DNA of 64,000 nucleotides, taken from NCBI RefSeq assembly GCF_002902665.1, contig NZ_PPRM01000008.1:1-64000 (forward strand). The letters are read 5' to 3'. Below the pieces are notes generated by a model, which saw nothing but the letters and a program-made list of their open reading frames with translations, made no database searches and was not told where the DNA came from. Below are positions 11,078 through 21,064 of this stretch, in pieces. How positions within the stretch are numbered: the first letter of the stretch is position 1; every line of letters starts with the position of its first letter. Origin of the DNA: Macrococcoides caseolyticum (GTDB lineage: Bacteria; Bacillota; Bacilli; Staphylococcales; Staphylococcaceae). The position numbers were made by a program, and so were the translations under genes.

Positions 11078-11896
11078 TTATATTAAGTCAGTTTTTTCAT
11101 TCTTTAACACTGCTTTATTCAAGAATACACCAAGCACTAATGTAGCGACAATTAATGCGATTGATAAACCAAATAACATATATTGATCTTCCTTAAATAA
11201 AACATGGAATAATGTAGCGCCGAAGACACCACCTACCATCGGACCTACCATTGGAACCACTGCATATTTCCAGTTGGAAGACCCTTTACCTGGTATCGGT
11301 AGAATCGTATGAGCGATACGCGGACCCCAGTCACGTGCCGGATTGATTGCATAACCAGTTGTTCCACCTAAACTTACTCCGATGGCTATAATCAATAGCC
11401 CTACTACAAGAGGATTCAACCCTTCAGAGAATTTATTTCCTCCAATGAATAACAGTGCCATAACCAATATAGAAGTTCCTATGATTTCCGATACAAAGTT
11501 AGAAACATAGTTAGGATAAGCTGGTCCTGTAGCAAATACGCCAAGTTTAGTACCTGCATCATCTTCTTCTTTAAAATGCGGCATAAACTGGAACCATACT
11601 AATGCTGCTCCAAGTACCCCGCCAATCATCTGCCCTGCAAAATACGGAAGGACTTGATTCCACGGAAGGCTCCCATCAACTGCCATTCCTATTGTAACTG
11701 CTGGATTTAAATGCGCACCAGTAATTGATCCAACTGCATACACACCCATAACCACAGCAAGACCCCAACCTACTGCGATAACAATCCAGTCACTGCCTTT
11801 TGCGTACGTCCCCTTTAAATTAACGTTCGCATTTACACCACAACCAAATAAAATTAAGATTGCAGTACCGATTAATTCTCCCACAAAAGCATTCAT
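11078..11896 (-). CDS. glpF: Glycerol uptake facilitator (aquaglyceroporin)
   Basis: Membrane channel passing glycerol. The 272-aa MIP-family protein has about six membrane helices and the two NPA half-helix boxes, HLNPAVT near residue 64 and INPARDWGPR near residue 187. The Asp after the second box is typical of glycerol rather than water channels. GAGGAG precedes the start. It is the first gene after the regulated leader: promoter with cre at 12001-12029 and GlpP-type terminator at 11936-11972. Confidence 0.96.
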   Translation of the reverse strand: MNAFVGELIGTAILILFGCGVNANVNLKGTYAKGSDWIVIAVGWGLAVVMGVYAVGSITGAHLNPAVTIGMAVDGSLPWNQVLPYFAGQMIGGVLGAALVWFQFMPHFKEEDDAGTKLGVFATGPAYPNYVSNFVSEIIGTSILVMALLFIGGNKFSEGLNPLVVGLLIIAIGVSLGGTTGYAINPARDWGPRIAHTILPIPGKGSSNWKYAVVPMVGPMVGGVFGATLFHVLFKEDQYMLFGLSIALIVATLVLGVFLNKAVLKNEKTDLI

Positions 11897-11935
11897 AGAC
11901 CCACTCCTCTTTGTTTAGTTAAGTTAAAAAAAGAC

Positions 11936-11972
11936 GAAGAGACCCCTAATACTTTATATTAGAGGTCTCTTC
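11936..11972 (-). terminator. Leader terminator of glpF, likely GlpP target
   Basis: Arms of 16 bases with one G-U pair around a 5-base loop, followed on the minus strand by a U run, lie in the glpF leader about 40 bases before the start codon. In Bacillus, GlpP bound to glycerol-3-phosphate prevents termination at such a site. The regulator gene lies immediately upstream, which supports this reading. Confidence 0.85.
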
Positions 11973-12000
11973 TACTCGTCCCAAATATTAACTTAACACA

Positions 12001-12029
12001 ATCATAACCGAAAATGTAAACGTTGTCAA
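12001..12029 (-). promoter_or_regulatory. glpF promoter with overlapping cre site
   Basis: On the minus strand TTGACA (12024-12029), a 17-base spacer and TATGAT (12001-12006) form a near-consensus sigma-A promoter. ATGTAAACGTTGTCA at 12014-12028 fits the CcpA cre consensus with one mismatch and covers the -35 and half the spacer, so glucose repression by CcpA is expected. Confidence 0.85.
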
Positions 12030-12572
12030 TTACTTTATTTCACAATGTTTCCAAAGTTTCTTATTACTTGTTGTCACATATGTAGCTCCTGCAGCTAATG
12101 CCTTCTCTACTTCTTCTGGATATTCAATAAGGCCTCCTGCAATAATTTTCTTGCCGGTTACTTTGTGAATATTTTCAATTGCCTTATAAAGTAGACCAGG
12201 CAGTACTTCGACAAAATCAGGATCAGCACTTTGTATGAGTTCATAACTTTTTTTCAGTGCATTTGAGTCTATAATAAACGTTCTGAGTATCGTTTTAACC
12301 CCAAGCTGTTTCGCTCTTTTTATAATTTTGGGTTTTGTGGATACAATGCCATCAACTTTATACCTCTGTATAATATACTCTGCGGCATATTCGTCAGTTG
12401 ACATACCCTTAATCAAGTCAATATGAATAAATGCTGACTTCTGATGCTGATTTAGAAATTGAATATAATTACTGACATGACCAATATGCATATCTAATAT
12501 GACACAGGTCGAGTATTGGGTCACCACAAACTTTTCAAGATCTTTCATAGAACGGATTGCCGGTAAAATCAT
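12030..12572 (-). CDS. glpP: Glycerol uptake operon antiterminator GlpP
   Basis: RNA-binding antiterminator activated by glycerol-3-phosphate. The 180-aa protein has the TIM-barrel-like GlpP fold, with DMHIGHVSNY near residue 28, HIDLIKGMSTDEYA near residue 46, VDGIVSTK near residue 73 and AGGLIEYPEEVEKALAAGA near the C terminus. Its ATG shares a base with the mutL stop, so it is probably co-transcribed with mutL. Its stop codon abuts the glpF promoter. Confidence 0.93.
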   Translation of the reverse strand: MILPAIRSMKDLEKFVVTQYSTCVILDMHIGHVSNYIQFLNQHQKSAFIHIDLIKGMSTDEYAAEYIIQRYKVDGIVSTKPKIIKRAKQLGVKTILRTFIIDSNALKKSYELIQSADPDFVEVLPGLLYKAIENIHKVTGKKIIAGGLIEYPEEVEKALAAGATYVTTSNKKLWKHCEIK

Positions 12573-14473
12573 TACATCACCCTCTTAAATAGTTTCTCAA
12601 GTTCATAAGTTGTAAATTGAATGATGATAGGTCTGCCATGCGGACATGTGTATGGTTCTACAGTATGTGCAAGTTCTTCCAGTAAATAGTTCATATCTGT
12701 AATCCTTAAATAATGATTCGCTTTTATCGATTTTTTACAGCTCATCATAATGGCAGTCTCTTCACGGAATTTATTCAAATCTATCTGTCTGTGCTGCAGC
12801 GCATAATCGATTAATTCCTGTACCGTTTCTTCATAGTTGTCCGGGAACCATACAGGGATATCATTTATAATATAATCATTACCTCCAAAATGTTCAAGAT
12901 GAATCCCAATATCTTTAAGCAGTATATTGATTTTGTTTAAGTTTATTGCTTCATCTTTACTTAAAGTTACAGTGATCGGAATGAGTAATGACTGCATTTC
13001 CAGCCCTACATCACCAATTTGTTTTTTGAAGTACTCATATTTAATTCTTTCTTGTGCCGCGTGCTGATCGATCATAAACATGCCATCCTCATTTTGAGCA
13101 ATGATATAAGTGCCATGAACTTGACCGACAATTTCCATGTAAGGGATCTTTCTTTTTTCACGAGATGTATCAGTACTTATATTTTCAATTACGTCAGATG
13201 ATTCATTTTTTTCTGGTAAGATTTCTGAAGTTGTATCTAATTCTATTGCTGAATCACTAATAAATCCTGTCGTTTTTTGGGTGCTTTCACCGTCCGGAAT
13301 TGTTTGTTTATCCAATTGTGCTGTTTTATGCTGTTCTTTAAAGTTTTCATCGATTTGATTTACTGCTGTCTGCTCACTGTAGTCAGATTGTTTTATCTTG
13401 TCCCGATGTTCTCTTAATAGATCATATTCAAACTTTTGCTGCTGAAATGTTTCAAGCGCCTTCTTCTTTTCTACTTTTGGAATTAAATTCTGTTTCCAGA
13501 TCTTTTCTTTTATCAATCTCTCGATAAGCTCCATCAACTGAGATTCTTTAGATAATCTTACTTCTTGCTTTGTCGGGTGAACATTCACATCTACTAATGC
13601 AGGGTCCATAACGATATTAATTGCAAGAATAGGATACCTTCCAACAGGTAATAACGTATGATAGCCTGATAATATTGCTTTTGTGAGCATAAAGTTCTTG
13701 ATATAACGCCCGTTGATAAAAAGAGACATATAATGCCTGTTACTTCTTGTATGTTCTGGCTTGGCAATAAAACCATGCACTTCATAATCACCTGTTCGGC
13801 CGTTGACCTCAACTAGGTCCTGTGCGATTTTCATCCCGTAGACAACGGCCATCGCTTCCTGCATCTTACCATTGCCATTTGAGGCTATAAGTACTCTGCC
13901 ATCTGCTACTAAAGTAAATTTGATGTATGGGAAGCTGATAACAAATCGGTTGATGATATCTGTGATTTTTCCGAGCTCTGTATGAAGACTTTTTACATAT
14001 TTTAATCGAGCAGGCGTGTTATAGAAAAGACTTTCAACAGTTATTTCTGTTCCTTGACGTGCTTGTGCCAGAGTTTTGTTCACCGTTTCTCCGTCAATTA
14101 CATCAATTTGGCGGCCAATTGACCCATCATGACATGTAGTGACGCGCACTTTACTGACAGAAGCAATAGATGCTAATGCTTCTCCTCTAAATCCTAATGA
14201 ACGAATATGAAATAGATCGTGCTCATTTTCTATTTTGCTCGTCGCATGTCTTCTGAACATTAACTCCAGATCTTCTTCTAAAATTCCAGATCCGTTATCC
14301 GTTACTTTGATTTTTGATAAACCCGCTTCTTCTACTTCAATCGTGATACTTGTACTTTTTGCATCAATGGCGTTTTCGACGAGTTCTTTAACGACAGATT
14401 GTGGACGTTCTATCACCTCACCTGCTGCTATTTTATTGCTTATCGTACTATCTAAAGTTTTAATGATTCCCAA
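12572..14473 (-). CDS. mutL: DNA mismatch repair protein MutL
   Basis: Couples MutS recognition to strand removal; in bacteria without MutH, MutL itself nicks DNA. The 633-aa protein has the GHKL ATPase domain (IAAGEVIERPQSVVKELVENAIDA; GFRGEALASI), a variable acidic linker (about residues 340-450), and the C-terminal endonuclease motif DQHAAQERIKYE plus CPHGRPIII. I chose TTG 14473 as start: it gives LGIIKTL, aligning with staphylococcal MGKIKEL, and AGGTG is well spaced. The GTG at 14482 lies inside that ribosome binding site. mutS ends 9 bases upstream. Confidence 0.94.
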   Translation of the reverse strand: MGIIKTLDSTISNKIAAGEVIERPQSVVKELVENAIDAKSTSITIEVEEAGLSKIKVTDNGSGILEEDLELMFRRHATSKIENEHDLFHIRSLGFRGEALASIASVSKVRVTTCHDGSIGRQIDVIDGETVNKTLAQARQGTEITVESLFYNTPARLKYVKSLHTELGKITDIINRFVISFPYIKFTLVADGRVLIASNGNGKMQEAMAVVYGMKIAQDLVEVNGRTGDYEVHGFIAKPEHTRSNRHYMSLFINGRYIKNFMLTKAILSGYHTLLPVGRYPILAINIVMDPALVDVNVHPTKQEVRLSKESQLMELIERLIKEKIWKQNLIPKVEKKKALETFQQQKFEYDLLREHRDKIKQSDYSEQTAVNQIDENFKEQHKTAQLDKQTIPDGESTQKTTGFISDSAIELDTTSEILPEKNESSDVIENISTDTSREKRKIPYMEIVGQVHGTYIIAQNEDGMFMIDQHAAQERIKYEYFKKQIGDVGLEMQSLLIPITVTLSKDEAINLNKINILLKDIGIHLEHFGGNDYIINDIPVWFPDNYEETVQELIDYALQHRQIDLNKFREETAIMMSCKKSIKANHYLRITDMNYLLEELAHTVEPYTCPHGRPIIIQFTTYELEKLFKRVM

Positions 14474-14482
14474 GTATTTCAC

Positions 14483-17023
14483 CTACTTTATTCGGGATTT
14501 TATTTCCTGTAATTTTAATAACGCTTCAATCGGCGTTAACTCGTCGATTGAGATATCTTTAATTTGCTGAATAATTAGATCATGCTCATGATTCGCATTA
14601 TATTTATTAGTATTCTCATTTTCTATTTCAAACAAATTAAATGATGGTTGAATTATCTTATTCGAATCTCCTTTTCTAACTTTTTCATTGTGTTCAAATT
14701 CATCTAATAATTCACTGGAACGTGCAATGATCTCAGCTGGTAACTGTGCAAGTTTAGCAACATGAATACCATAACTATGTGCGACAGCACCCGGCATCAC
14801 TTTGTGCAGAAATATTAATTCGCCATTATATTCTTTTGCTGCAACATGGATATTGTTCAGCCCATCAAGTGTTTGTTCAAGGTCGACAAGTTCATGATAA
14901 TGCGTTGAAAACAATGTTTTTGCACCAATCTTATTATGAACGTATTCAATCATCGATTGCGCTAATGACAGACCATCATATGTACTTGTGCCTCTTCCAA
15001 TTTCATCAAATATAATCAGACTATTTTCTGTCGCATTCTGTAATGCACTTTTTGCTTCTAGCATTTCTACCATAAAGGTACTTTGTCCTGATACAAGATC
15101 ATCTGCTGCGCCAATTCTCGTAAAAATCTGATCAAAAATCGGAACTTCAGCATAAGAAGCTGGTACAAATGCTCCCATCTGCGCCATGATACTAATTAAT
15201 GCGACTTGTCGCATATATGTACTTTTTCCGCTCATGTTAGGGCCTGTAATTAAATAAATAAACGTATGGTCATCTAATTTGCAGTCATTTGCAACATACT
15301 GATCACGTTCCATCACTGTTTCAACCACTGGATGTCTTGCATCTTTTATGTTCAATACCTTAGTGCTAGATATAATCGGCTTAATATATTGATGTTTCGT
15401 AGCCACTTCACTGAAATTTTGAAGGCAATCAAGCACTGCGATATTTTTTGCCTGCTGCTTTAAATTTAATATAAATGTCTTCACAAAATCACGTAGTTGA
15501 ATAAACAGTTCATATTCAAGATTCATCAGCTTCTCTTCCGCACCGAGAATTAAAGATTCTTTTTCTTTAAGTTCCTCTGTTATAAAGCGTTCTGCATTGC
15601 TTAAAGTCTGCTTTCTCGTGTAGCCGAACGCATCAACATCTAAATTAACAAGATTGGCTTTAGATATTTCAATATAATAACCGAAAACTTTGTTATAACC
15701 AATCTTTAGTGACTTTACACCTGTGCGTTCACGTTCTTTTGCCTGAAGTTCATTTAACCACTGCTTGCCGTTTTTAGAGGCATATCTGAGTTCATCAACA
15801 TCATCATTAAATCCATCTTTGAAGATGCCGCCGTCTTTGATAGAAGTCGGTGCTTCGTCCAATAGACTCGCTTCTAACATATCATATAATGGTTGTAATG
15901 CATCGATATTATCTAATGTACGAATCACTTCATCGTGTTCTTTTAAAAGTGATTGTATCATAGGCAATTGTTCTAATGAGTATTTTAACTGCACAAGATC
16001 TTTAGCAGAGACATTACCAAACTGTACACGTCCTGCTAAACGTTCAATATCATAAACATGTGTTAACGCCTCTCTCAGTTGATGTCTTAAAATGAAATTA
16101 TCATTAAATAATTCGACACCGTTATGTCTCTCTTCGATCTCCTGCCGATTCAATAATGGTCGTTCGATCCATTCTTTAACAAGACGATTCCCCATCGGTG
16201 TTTTACATTGATTAAATATTGATAGTAAAGTGCCCTTTTTATTTTTATGACGAATACTTTCAGTAAGTTCTAGATTACGTTTCGCATACATATCAAGACG
16301 CATATAGTGTACAGGTTCATAGTATACAGCTTCGTCGATATGGGCAAGCGCACGCATCTGTGTATACTGGATATAAGATAATAATAAATTAACTGCTGGT
16401 TGCAATGATTGATCAACACCGTCAGCCTGTTTAAATGTATCGTTTACTTCAAATCTTGAAATGACATCCGTAATCATTTTTATTTTATTGATTAATACTT
16501 CATTCAAATCGATATTTGTAATGATTTCTTTCGGATTTACGGATGATAACTCATTTAACATTTCATCTTCATTTAATTGGGTCACTTTTAGCTCACCGGT
16601 AGATACATCACTATACGCTAAGGTAAACCCCTCTTCATGATGAATACTTGCAATATAGTTGCTTTCGTTTTCACTGATCATATCATCCATAACAGTTCCA
16701 GGAGTGATAATCTTAACAACTTCTCGTTTCACCATTCCTTTAACTTGTTTTGGATCTTCCATCTGTTCAGCAATGGCTACTTTATAACCTTTTTCAATTA
16801 AACGTTCGATATAAACTTTTGCTGAATGATGCGGTACCCCACACATTGGAATGTTATTTTTTTTATCACGGCGCGTCAGCGTAATCTCCAGTTCTTTCGC
16901 TGTTAATTCAGCATCTTCATAGAACATTTCATAGAAATCACCAAGCCTGAAGAACAAGATACAATCTTTATACTGCTCCTTCATCTGTAAATATTGTGTC
17001 ATCATCGGTGTAGGTTTAGACAT
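14483..17023 (-). CDS. mutS: DNA mismatch recognition ATPase MutS
   Basis: Binds mismatches and small loops and recruits MutL. The 846-aa protein carries the mismatch-binding [11 protein letters not shown] (Phe-x-Glu) motif near residue 27, the connector and clamp domains, then Walker [10 protein letters not shown] near residue 600 and the ABC-type signature and Walker B ([12 protein letters not shown]). The length is normal. It is followed closely by mutL and separated from ricA upstream by a terminator. Confidence 0.97.
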   Translation of the reverse strand: MSKPTPMMTQYLQMKEQYKDCILFFRLGDFYEMFYEDAELTAKELEITLTRRDKKNNIPMCGVPHHSAKVYIERLIEKGYKVAIAEQMEDPKQVKGMVKREVVKIITPGTVMDDMISENESNYIASIHHEEGFTLAYSDVSTGELKVTQLNEDEMLNELSSVNPKEIITNIDLNEVLINKIKMITDVISRFEVNDTFKQADGVDQSLQPAVNLLLSYIQYTQMRALAHIDEAVYYEPVHYMRLDMYAKRNLELTESIRHKNKKGTLLSIFNQCKTPMGNRLVKEWIERPLLNRQEIEERHNGVELFNDNFILRHQLREALTHVYDIERLAGRVQFGNVSAKDLVQLKYSLEQLPMIQSLLKEHDEVIRTLDNIDALQPLYDMLEASLLDEAPTSIKDGGIFKDGFNDDVDELRYASKNGKQWLNELQAKERERTGVKSLKIGYNKVFGYYIEISKANLVNLDVDAFGYTRKQTLSNAERFITEELKEKESLILGAEEKLMNLEYELFIQLRDFVKTFILNLKQQAKNIAVLDCLQNFSEVATKHQYIKPIISSTKVLNIKDARHPVVETVMERDQYVANDCKLDDHTFIYLITGPNMSGKSTYMRQVALISIMAQMGAFVPASYAEVPIFDQIFTRIGAADDLVSGQSTFMVEMLEAKSALQNATENSLIIFDEIGRGTSTYDGLSLAQSMIEYVHNKIGAKTLFSTHYHELVDLEQTLDGLNNIHVAAKEYNGELIFLHKVMPGAVAHSYGIHVAKLAQLPAEIIARSSELLDEFEHNEKVRKGDSNKIIQPSFNLFEIENENTNKYNANHEHDLIIQQIKDISIDELTPIEALLKLQEIKSRIK

Positions 17024-17066
17024 ATTCTCAATCCTTTATTCATAATTTCCATTTAGGGATTCGTTT

Positions 17067-17102
17067 AAAAAAGAGGTTCAGACAAGAATCGTCTCAACCC
17101 CT
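17067..17102 (-). terminator. Terminator between ricA and mutS
   Basis: A GGTTGAGAC/GTCTGAACC hairpin on the minus strand followed by six U. It separates miaB-ricA from mutSL. Confidence 0.7.
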
Positions 17103-17112
17103 TTAATTGTTA

Positions 17113-17538
17113 TTAATTTCCACATCCTGGTGCTGCATTCTTCTTTTCTGCACCCGTTTCACCCGTTAATAGGTCGCCCCCAGTTGAAACGATAATCTCA
17201 TCCGTCACGGTCTGGCTGATTGCATGAGAAACCATCTGTAATATGCTATTCACTTCAAATTGCGCTTCTTTGAACTGATCTACAATTGGCATTTCATCCA
17301 GTTCAGCTTCAACCTTTGCAATTTTTTCTTCGACCATCTGTAGTGCTTTTTCTTTGCCATATTGTTCAAAGTTGACGGCTTGTTTTTGTAATGATTTCAA
17401 AGACGCCATTTTCTCTCTGACAACTTGTGTTTCATGAATCTGAGCCTCTGCACGTTTAAAGAACTCAACTGCTTCTGTTTCTGCCATCATCTTACCTAAT
17501 TCTTTTGCTTTTGCCAAAATTTCATCGTTTGTATACAT
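17113..17538 (-). CDS. ricA: RicA (YmcA), RNA maturation cofactor
   Basis: Part of the Ric (YmcA-YlbF-YaaT) complex, which in Bacillus carries Fe-S clusters and directs RNase Y processing of some mRNAs. The 141-aa helical protein has the VEFFKRAEAQI segment and the conserved STGGDLLTGETG stretch, and ends in a cysteine-containing tail (PGCGN), consistent with the cluster ligand region. It lies 2 bases after miaB. RNase Y itself is at 30417-31976. Confidence 0.93.
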   Translation of the reverse strand: MYTNDEILAKAKELGKMMAETEAVEFFKRAEAQIHETQVVREKMASLKSLQKQAVNFEQYGKEKALQMVEEKIAKVEAELDEMPIVDQFKEAQFEVNSILQMVSHAISQTVTDEIIVSTGGDLLTGETGAEKKNAAPGCGN

Positions 17539-17540
17539 CT

Positions 17541-19070
17541 CTACACCTCAACTGGTTTAATAATTTCTATTAATTCGCCGTTCATTGAATATTGTTTTGT
17601 TTCTGTGATTCTTACTTTAACAAGCTGTCCAATTGCTTCTTTCGGTCCATTAAAGTTCACTAATTTATTCTTTTCAGTATACCCTGCGAGAATTTCATCA
17701 TTTTTCTTAGAAGGTCCTTCACATAGTACGATTACTTCCTGATCAAGATAATGGGATAAAGCACGTTCAGTATAGTCACCAACAAGTTTATTTAATCGTT
17801 GCAGACGATCCTTTTTCTCACGCATCGGTACATTATCTTCCATCTTTGCAGCTGGTGTACCTTCACGTGGAGAATACAAGTAAGTATAAGCATGGTCAAA
17901 AGCAACTTCCTCATAGAGAGATAACGTTTCCTGGAACTGTTCTTCCGTTTCATTCGGATAACCTACGATAATATCTGTCGTCAGTGCGACTTCTGGCATC
18001 GCTGCTTTGATTTTACCAACCAGCTCCAAATAGCTTTCACGCGAATACTTACGTCCCATGATTTTCAATACTTCATTGTTACCACTTTGAACAGGAAGGT
18101 GGATATGCGGTACAATATTTCCTCCTGCAGCGATCACTTCAATAAGTCGATCATCAAAGTCCCATGGATGACTTGTAGTGAAACGTACACGTGGAATATC
18201 AATCTTCTGAATATCCGCAAGTAGATCACCCAATCCATAGTTCAATCCATCGATATCTTTACCATAAGCATTTACGTTTTGTCCAAGTAAACAAATTTCC
18301 TTGTACCCACGTCGCGCAAGATCACGCACTTCTGCAATGATCTCTTCTGGCATACGACTACGTTCTTTACCGCGCGTGAACGGCACAATACAATATGTAC
18401 AGAATTTATCACAGCCGTACATAATGTTGACCCATGCTTTCGTATCTCCGAGGCGTGACTTAGGTAGGTTTTCAATAACATCGCCCTCTTTAGACCACAC
18501 TTCTACAACCATCGCTTTAGACATATAGGCTTCATCCAGTATGGCAGGCAGACGATGTATATTATGTGTCCCAAAGATCATGTCTACATTTTGATATGAT
18601 TTTAATATCTTATTCACTACGGACTCTTCTTGTGACATACATCCACATACACCGATAAGTACATCTGGTTTCGCCTGTTTAATATGTTTAAGATTCCCAA
18701 TCTCACCGAAAACTTTATTCTCTGCATTTTCACGAATAGCACACGTATTGAGTAAAATAACATCTGCATCATTGACATCACTTGTCGCTTCATATTCTAG
18801 AGCTTCAAAGATGCCTGCCATTACTTCTGTATCATGTTCATTCATCTGGCAACCATACGTTCTGATATAAAATTTACGACCGCGACCTAATCCGCGATAC
18901 TGCTCATCAATCTTGAAATCATTATGATATTTCACATCTTCTTTACCACGACGCTTCGCCTCTTTTAAATTTGGTCCCTGGTAAACATGTTCAAAATATT
19001 TACTATAATCTTTCTCCGGTACTGCGTTACCTTTTGCACCTGAAGATTGTAATCTACCTTCTTCGTTCAT
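17541..19070 (-). CDS. miaB: tRNA-2-methylthio-N6-dimethylallyladenosine synthase
   Basis: Radical SAM enzyme adding the methylthio group to i6A37 in tRNA, after MiaA. The 509-aa protein has an N-terminal UPF0004 domain with cluster cysteines ([31 protein letters not shown]), the radical-SAM CxxxCxxC in [14 protein letters not shown], and a C-terminal TRAM domain. The length equals that of the Bacillus enzyme. It heads the miaB-ricA pair. Confidence 0.97.
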   Translation of the reverse strand: MNEEGRLQSSGAKGNAVPEKDYSKYFEHVYQGPNLKEAKRRGKEDVKYHNDFKIDEQYRGLGRGRKFYIRTYGCQMNEHDTEVMAGIFEALEYEATSDVNDADVILLNTCAIRENAENKVFGEIGNLKHIKQAKPDVLIGVCGCMSQEESVVNKILKSYQNVDMIFGTHNIHRLPAILDEAYMSKAMVVEVWSKEGDVIENLPKSRLGDTKAWVNIMYGCDKFCTYCIVPFTRGKERSRMPEEIIAEVRDLARRGYKEICLLGQNVNAYGKDIDGLNYGLGDLLADIQKIDIPRVRFTTSHPWDFDDRLIEVIAAGGNIVPHIHLPVQSGNNEVLKIMGRKYSRESYLELVGKIKAAMPEVALTTDIIVGYPNETEEQFQETLSLYEEVAFDHAYTYLYSPREGTPAAKMEDNVPMREKKDRLQRLNKLVGDYTERALSHYLDQEVIVLCEGPSKKNDEILAGYTEKNKLVNFNGPKEAIGQLVKVRITETKQYSMNGELIEIIKPVEV

Positions 19071-19173
19071 TTAAATAACCCCATTTTATTCATAATATCT
19101 TTACTATAGTATAGCTTTTATATCAAATATTTTCAAAGTATTTTTATTGTACAGATATACCTGTTAAAAATTT

Positions 19174-19215
19174 AAATTTAATCAGTCATTTAAATATAAA
19201 TGACTGATTAAATTT
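19174..19215 (-). terminator. Terminator after the ABC exporter pair
   Basis: A perfect 19-base inverted repeat around AATA (arm includes AATCAGTCATTTA), with U-rich sequence on the minus strand. It overlaps the stop codon of the exporter gene. The rest of 19071-19213 shows nothing recognisable. Confidence 0.8.
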
Positions 19216-21064
19216 ATTCTAGTAATGCTTCATCTCCGCTTTTTAACATTCTTGCATACATACCATCTTGCATAACTAAATCTTTTTGATAGCCTTGTTC
19301 TATTATTTTTCCTTTTTCAAGGACCACTATTTTATCAGCTATCTTTACCGTATTTAAGCGGTGCGCAATGATGATACTTGTTCTATTTTTCATTAGGCGT
19401 TCAATCGCCTGCTGAAGCTTCATCTCTGTAACAGTATCGATGTTACTCGTCGCTTCATCCAGCAATAGAATCTTTGGATCTGATATCAATGCACGCGCGA
19501 TATTAATTAACTGTTTTTCACCTTGGGAAAGATGAGTGGATTCAAAACTAATCTTTGTGTCAAAACCATGTTCTAACCTCATAATAAAATCATAAGCATT
19601 TGCATCTTTTGCTGCCTGTATCATAACTTCGTCAGAGATGTGCTGATTTTTATACTTGATATTCTCTCGAATCGTTCCATCGAAGATAAATGGATCCTGC
19701 AGCACATAAGCCATCTGGTTACGCAATGTTTGTTTTGGGATATCTTTTATATCAATACCATCAATCGTTATTTTCCCGGAATTTATTTCATAAAACCTTG
19801 CTAATAGCTGCATGAGTGTTGTTTTTCCAGCTCCTGTAGCTCCTACTAATGCCAGAGATTCCCCTTGATTTAAATGTATCGTCACATCATTAATGGTTGG
19901 TTTTAATTGTTCTTCATTATATTTGAAGATAACATGTTCAAAAGAAATCTCTCCCTGAATCGTTAAATTTCTATTACTGTTATCGATGTCTACTTCAGGT
20001 TCAGTATCGATGATCTCAAAGACACGCTCTGCACCACTTAATGCAGATAATACAGTGTTGAACTGATTGGCCAGATCATTTAAAGGACGTGTAAATTGTC
20101 TTGCGTATTCTGCAAATATAACAATGGTTCCGACAGTAATACCATTTCCGTTTAGTGCTAATACTCCTCCAATACCTGCTACGATAGCAAATGATAAATT
20201 GTTAAAGAAGTTCATCACTTTCGGAATAAGACCAGAATAAGATACCGACCAGTAGCTGATATCTCTGACTTTTGCGTTCTTCTCAGTAAATCCTTCGGTC
20301 ACACGAGCTTCTCTTGTAAATAACTTTACAACTTCCTGACCTGAAATAATCTCTTCAATATAACCATTCATTTCACCGACAGCTCTTTGTCTTCTTTTAT
20401 ATAGAATACTCGTACGATTTGTTATCCAGCGCATCGCAATTAACATTAAAGGGATGATCATCATCGTTAATAATGTTAACAGCGGGCTGAGCAGCAACAT
20501 CACAATAATTGTACCGATAATCGTTATAACACTTGAGGTAAACTGTATAAATGACGAATTCAGTACTTGAGATATTGTATCGATATCATTTGTCATACGG
20601 CTCATCAGTTCGCCATGCTGGCGTTTATCGAAAAATGGTATTGGCAGCTTCTGAAGTCGACTGAATAGCAGCATTCGTAATTTATACACCGTTTCCTGAG
20701 CGATCGTTACCATAATTATTGCAGCAACATATGAAAATAATGATAAGCCTATAAATATAAAGAGCAGAATCAGAAGATCATTTTCAATGCCCTCAAAATT
20801 TTTCTTCAGTATTTTATTATCAATCATCTGTCCAATCATATATGGTCCTACGAGTCCTAATAGCGACGATATAATCACCGACACTATAACAACTGTAAGC
20901 TTTAGCCTATCGCCTTCCATCAAGGACCAGATGCGATCGATAGCGTATTTCCAATTGCTTGATTTCGGTATTGGATTCCCTCTTTGATCTGTATTAATAC
21001 TTTTACTCTCTTTTATATCTTTACGCGTTAAAATTACTGGATGACCCAATATCGATTTAACCAT
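19214..21064 (-). CDS. ABC exporter subunit, catalytic half of a heterodimer
   Basis: Membrane exporter half-transporter of the multidrug/lipid type (YfiC, BmrD, LmrD-like); substrate unknown. The 616-aa protein has six membrane helices (about residues 55-330) after a roughly 50-residue N-terminal extension, then an ATPase domain with Walker A GATGAGKTT, Walker B ILLLDEAT with catalytic Glu, and the non-canonical signature LSQGE. Start is ATG 21064: AGAGGTGAT is well spaced and it overlaps the partner gene by 8 bases. With the partner at 21057-22775 it forms one good and one degenerate ATP site. Confidence 0.88.
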   Translation of the reverse strand: MVKSILGHPVILTRKDIKESKSINTDQRGNPIPKSSNWKYAIDRIWSLMEGDRLKLTVVIVSVIISSLLGLVGPYMIGQMIDNKILKKNFEGIENDLLILLFIFIGLSLFSYVAAIIMVTIAQETVYKLRMLLFSRLQKLPIPFFDKRQHGELMSRMTNDIDTISQVLNSSFIQFTSSVITIIGTIIVMLLLSPLLTLLTMMIIPLMLIAMRWITNRTSILYKRRQRAVGEMNGYIEEIISGQEVVKLFTREARVTEGFTEKNAKVRDISYWSVSYSGLIPKVMNFFNNLSFAIVAGIGGVLALNGNGITVGTIVIFAEYARQFTRPLNDLANQFNTVLSALSGAERVFEIIDTEPEVDIDNSNRNLTIQGEISFEHVIFKYNEEQLKPTINDVTIHLNQGESLALVGATGAGKTTLMQLLARFYEINSGKITIDGIDIKDIPKQTLRNQMAYVLQDPFIFDGTIRENIKYKNQHISDEVMIQAAKDANAYDFIMRLEHGFDTKISFESTHLSQGEKQLINIARALISDPKILLLDEATSNIDTVTEMKLQQAIERLMKNRTSIIIAHRLNTVKIADKIVVLEKGKIIEQGYQKDLVMQDGMYARMLKSGDEALLE

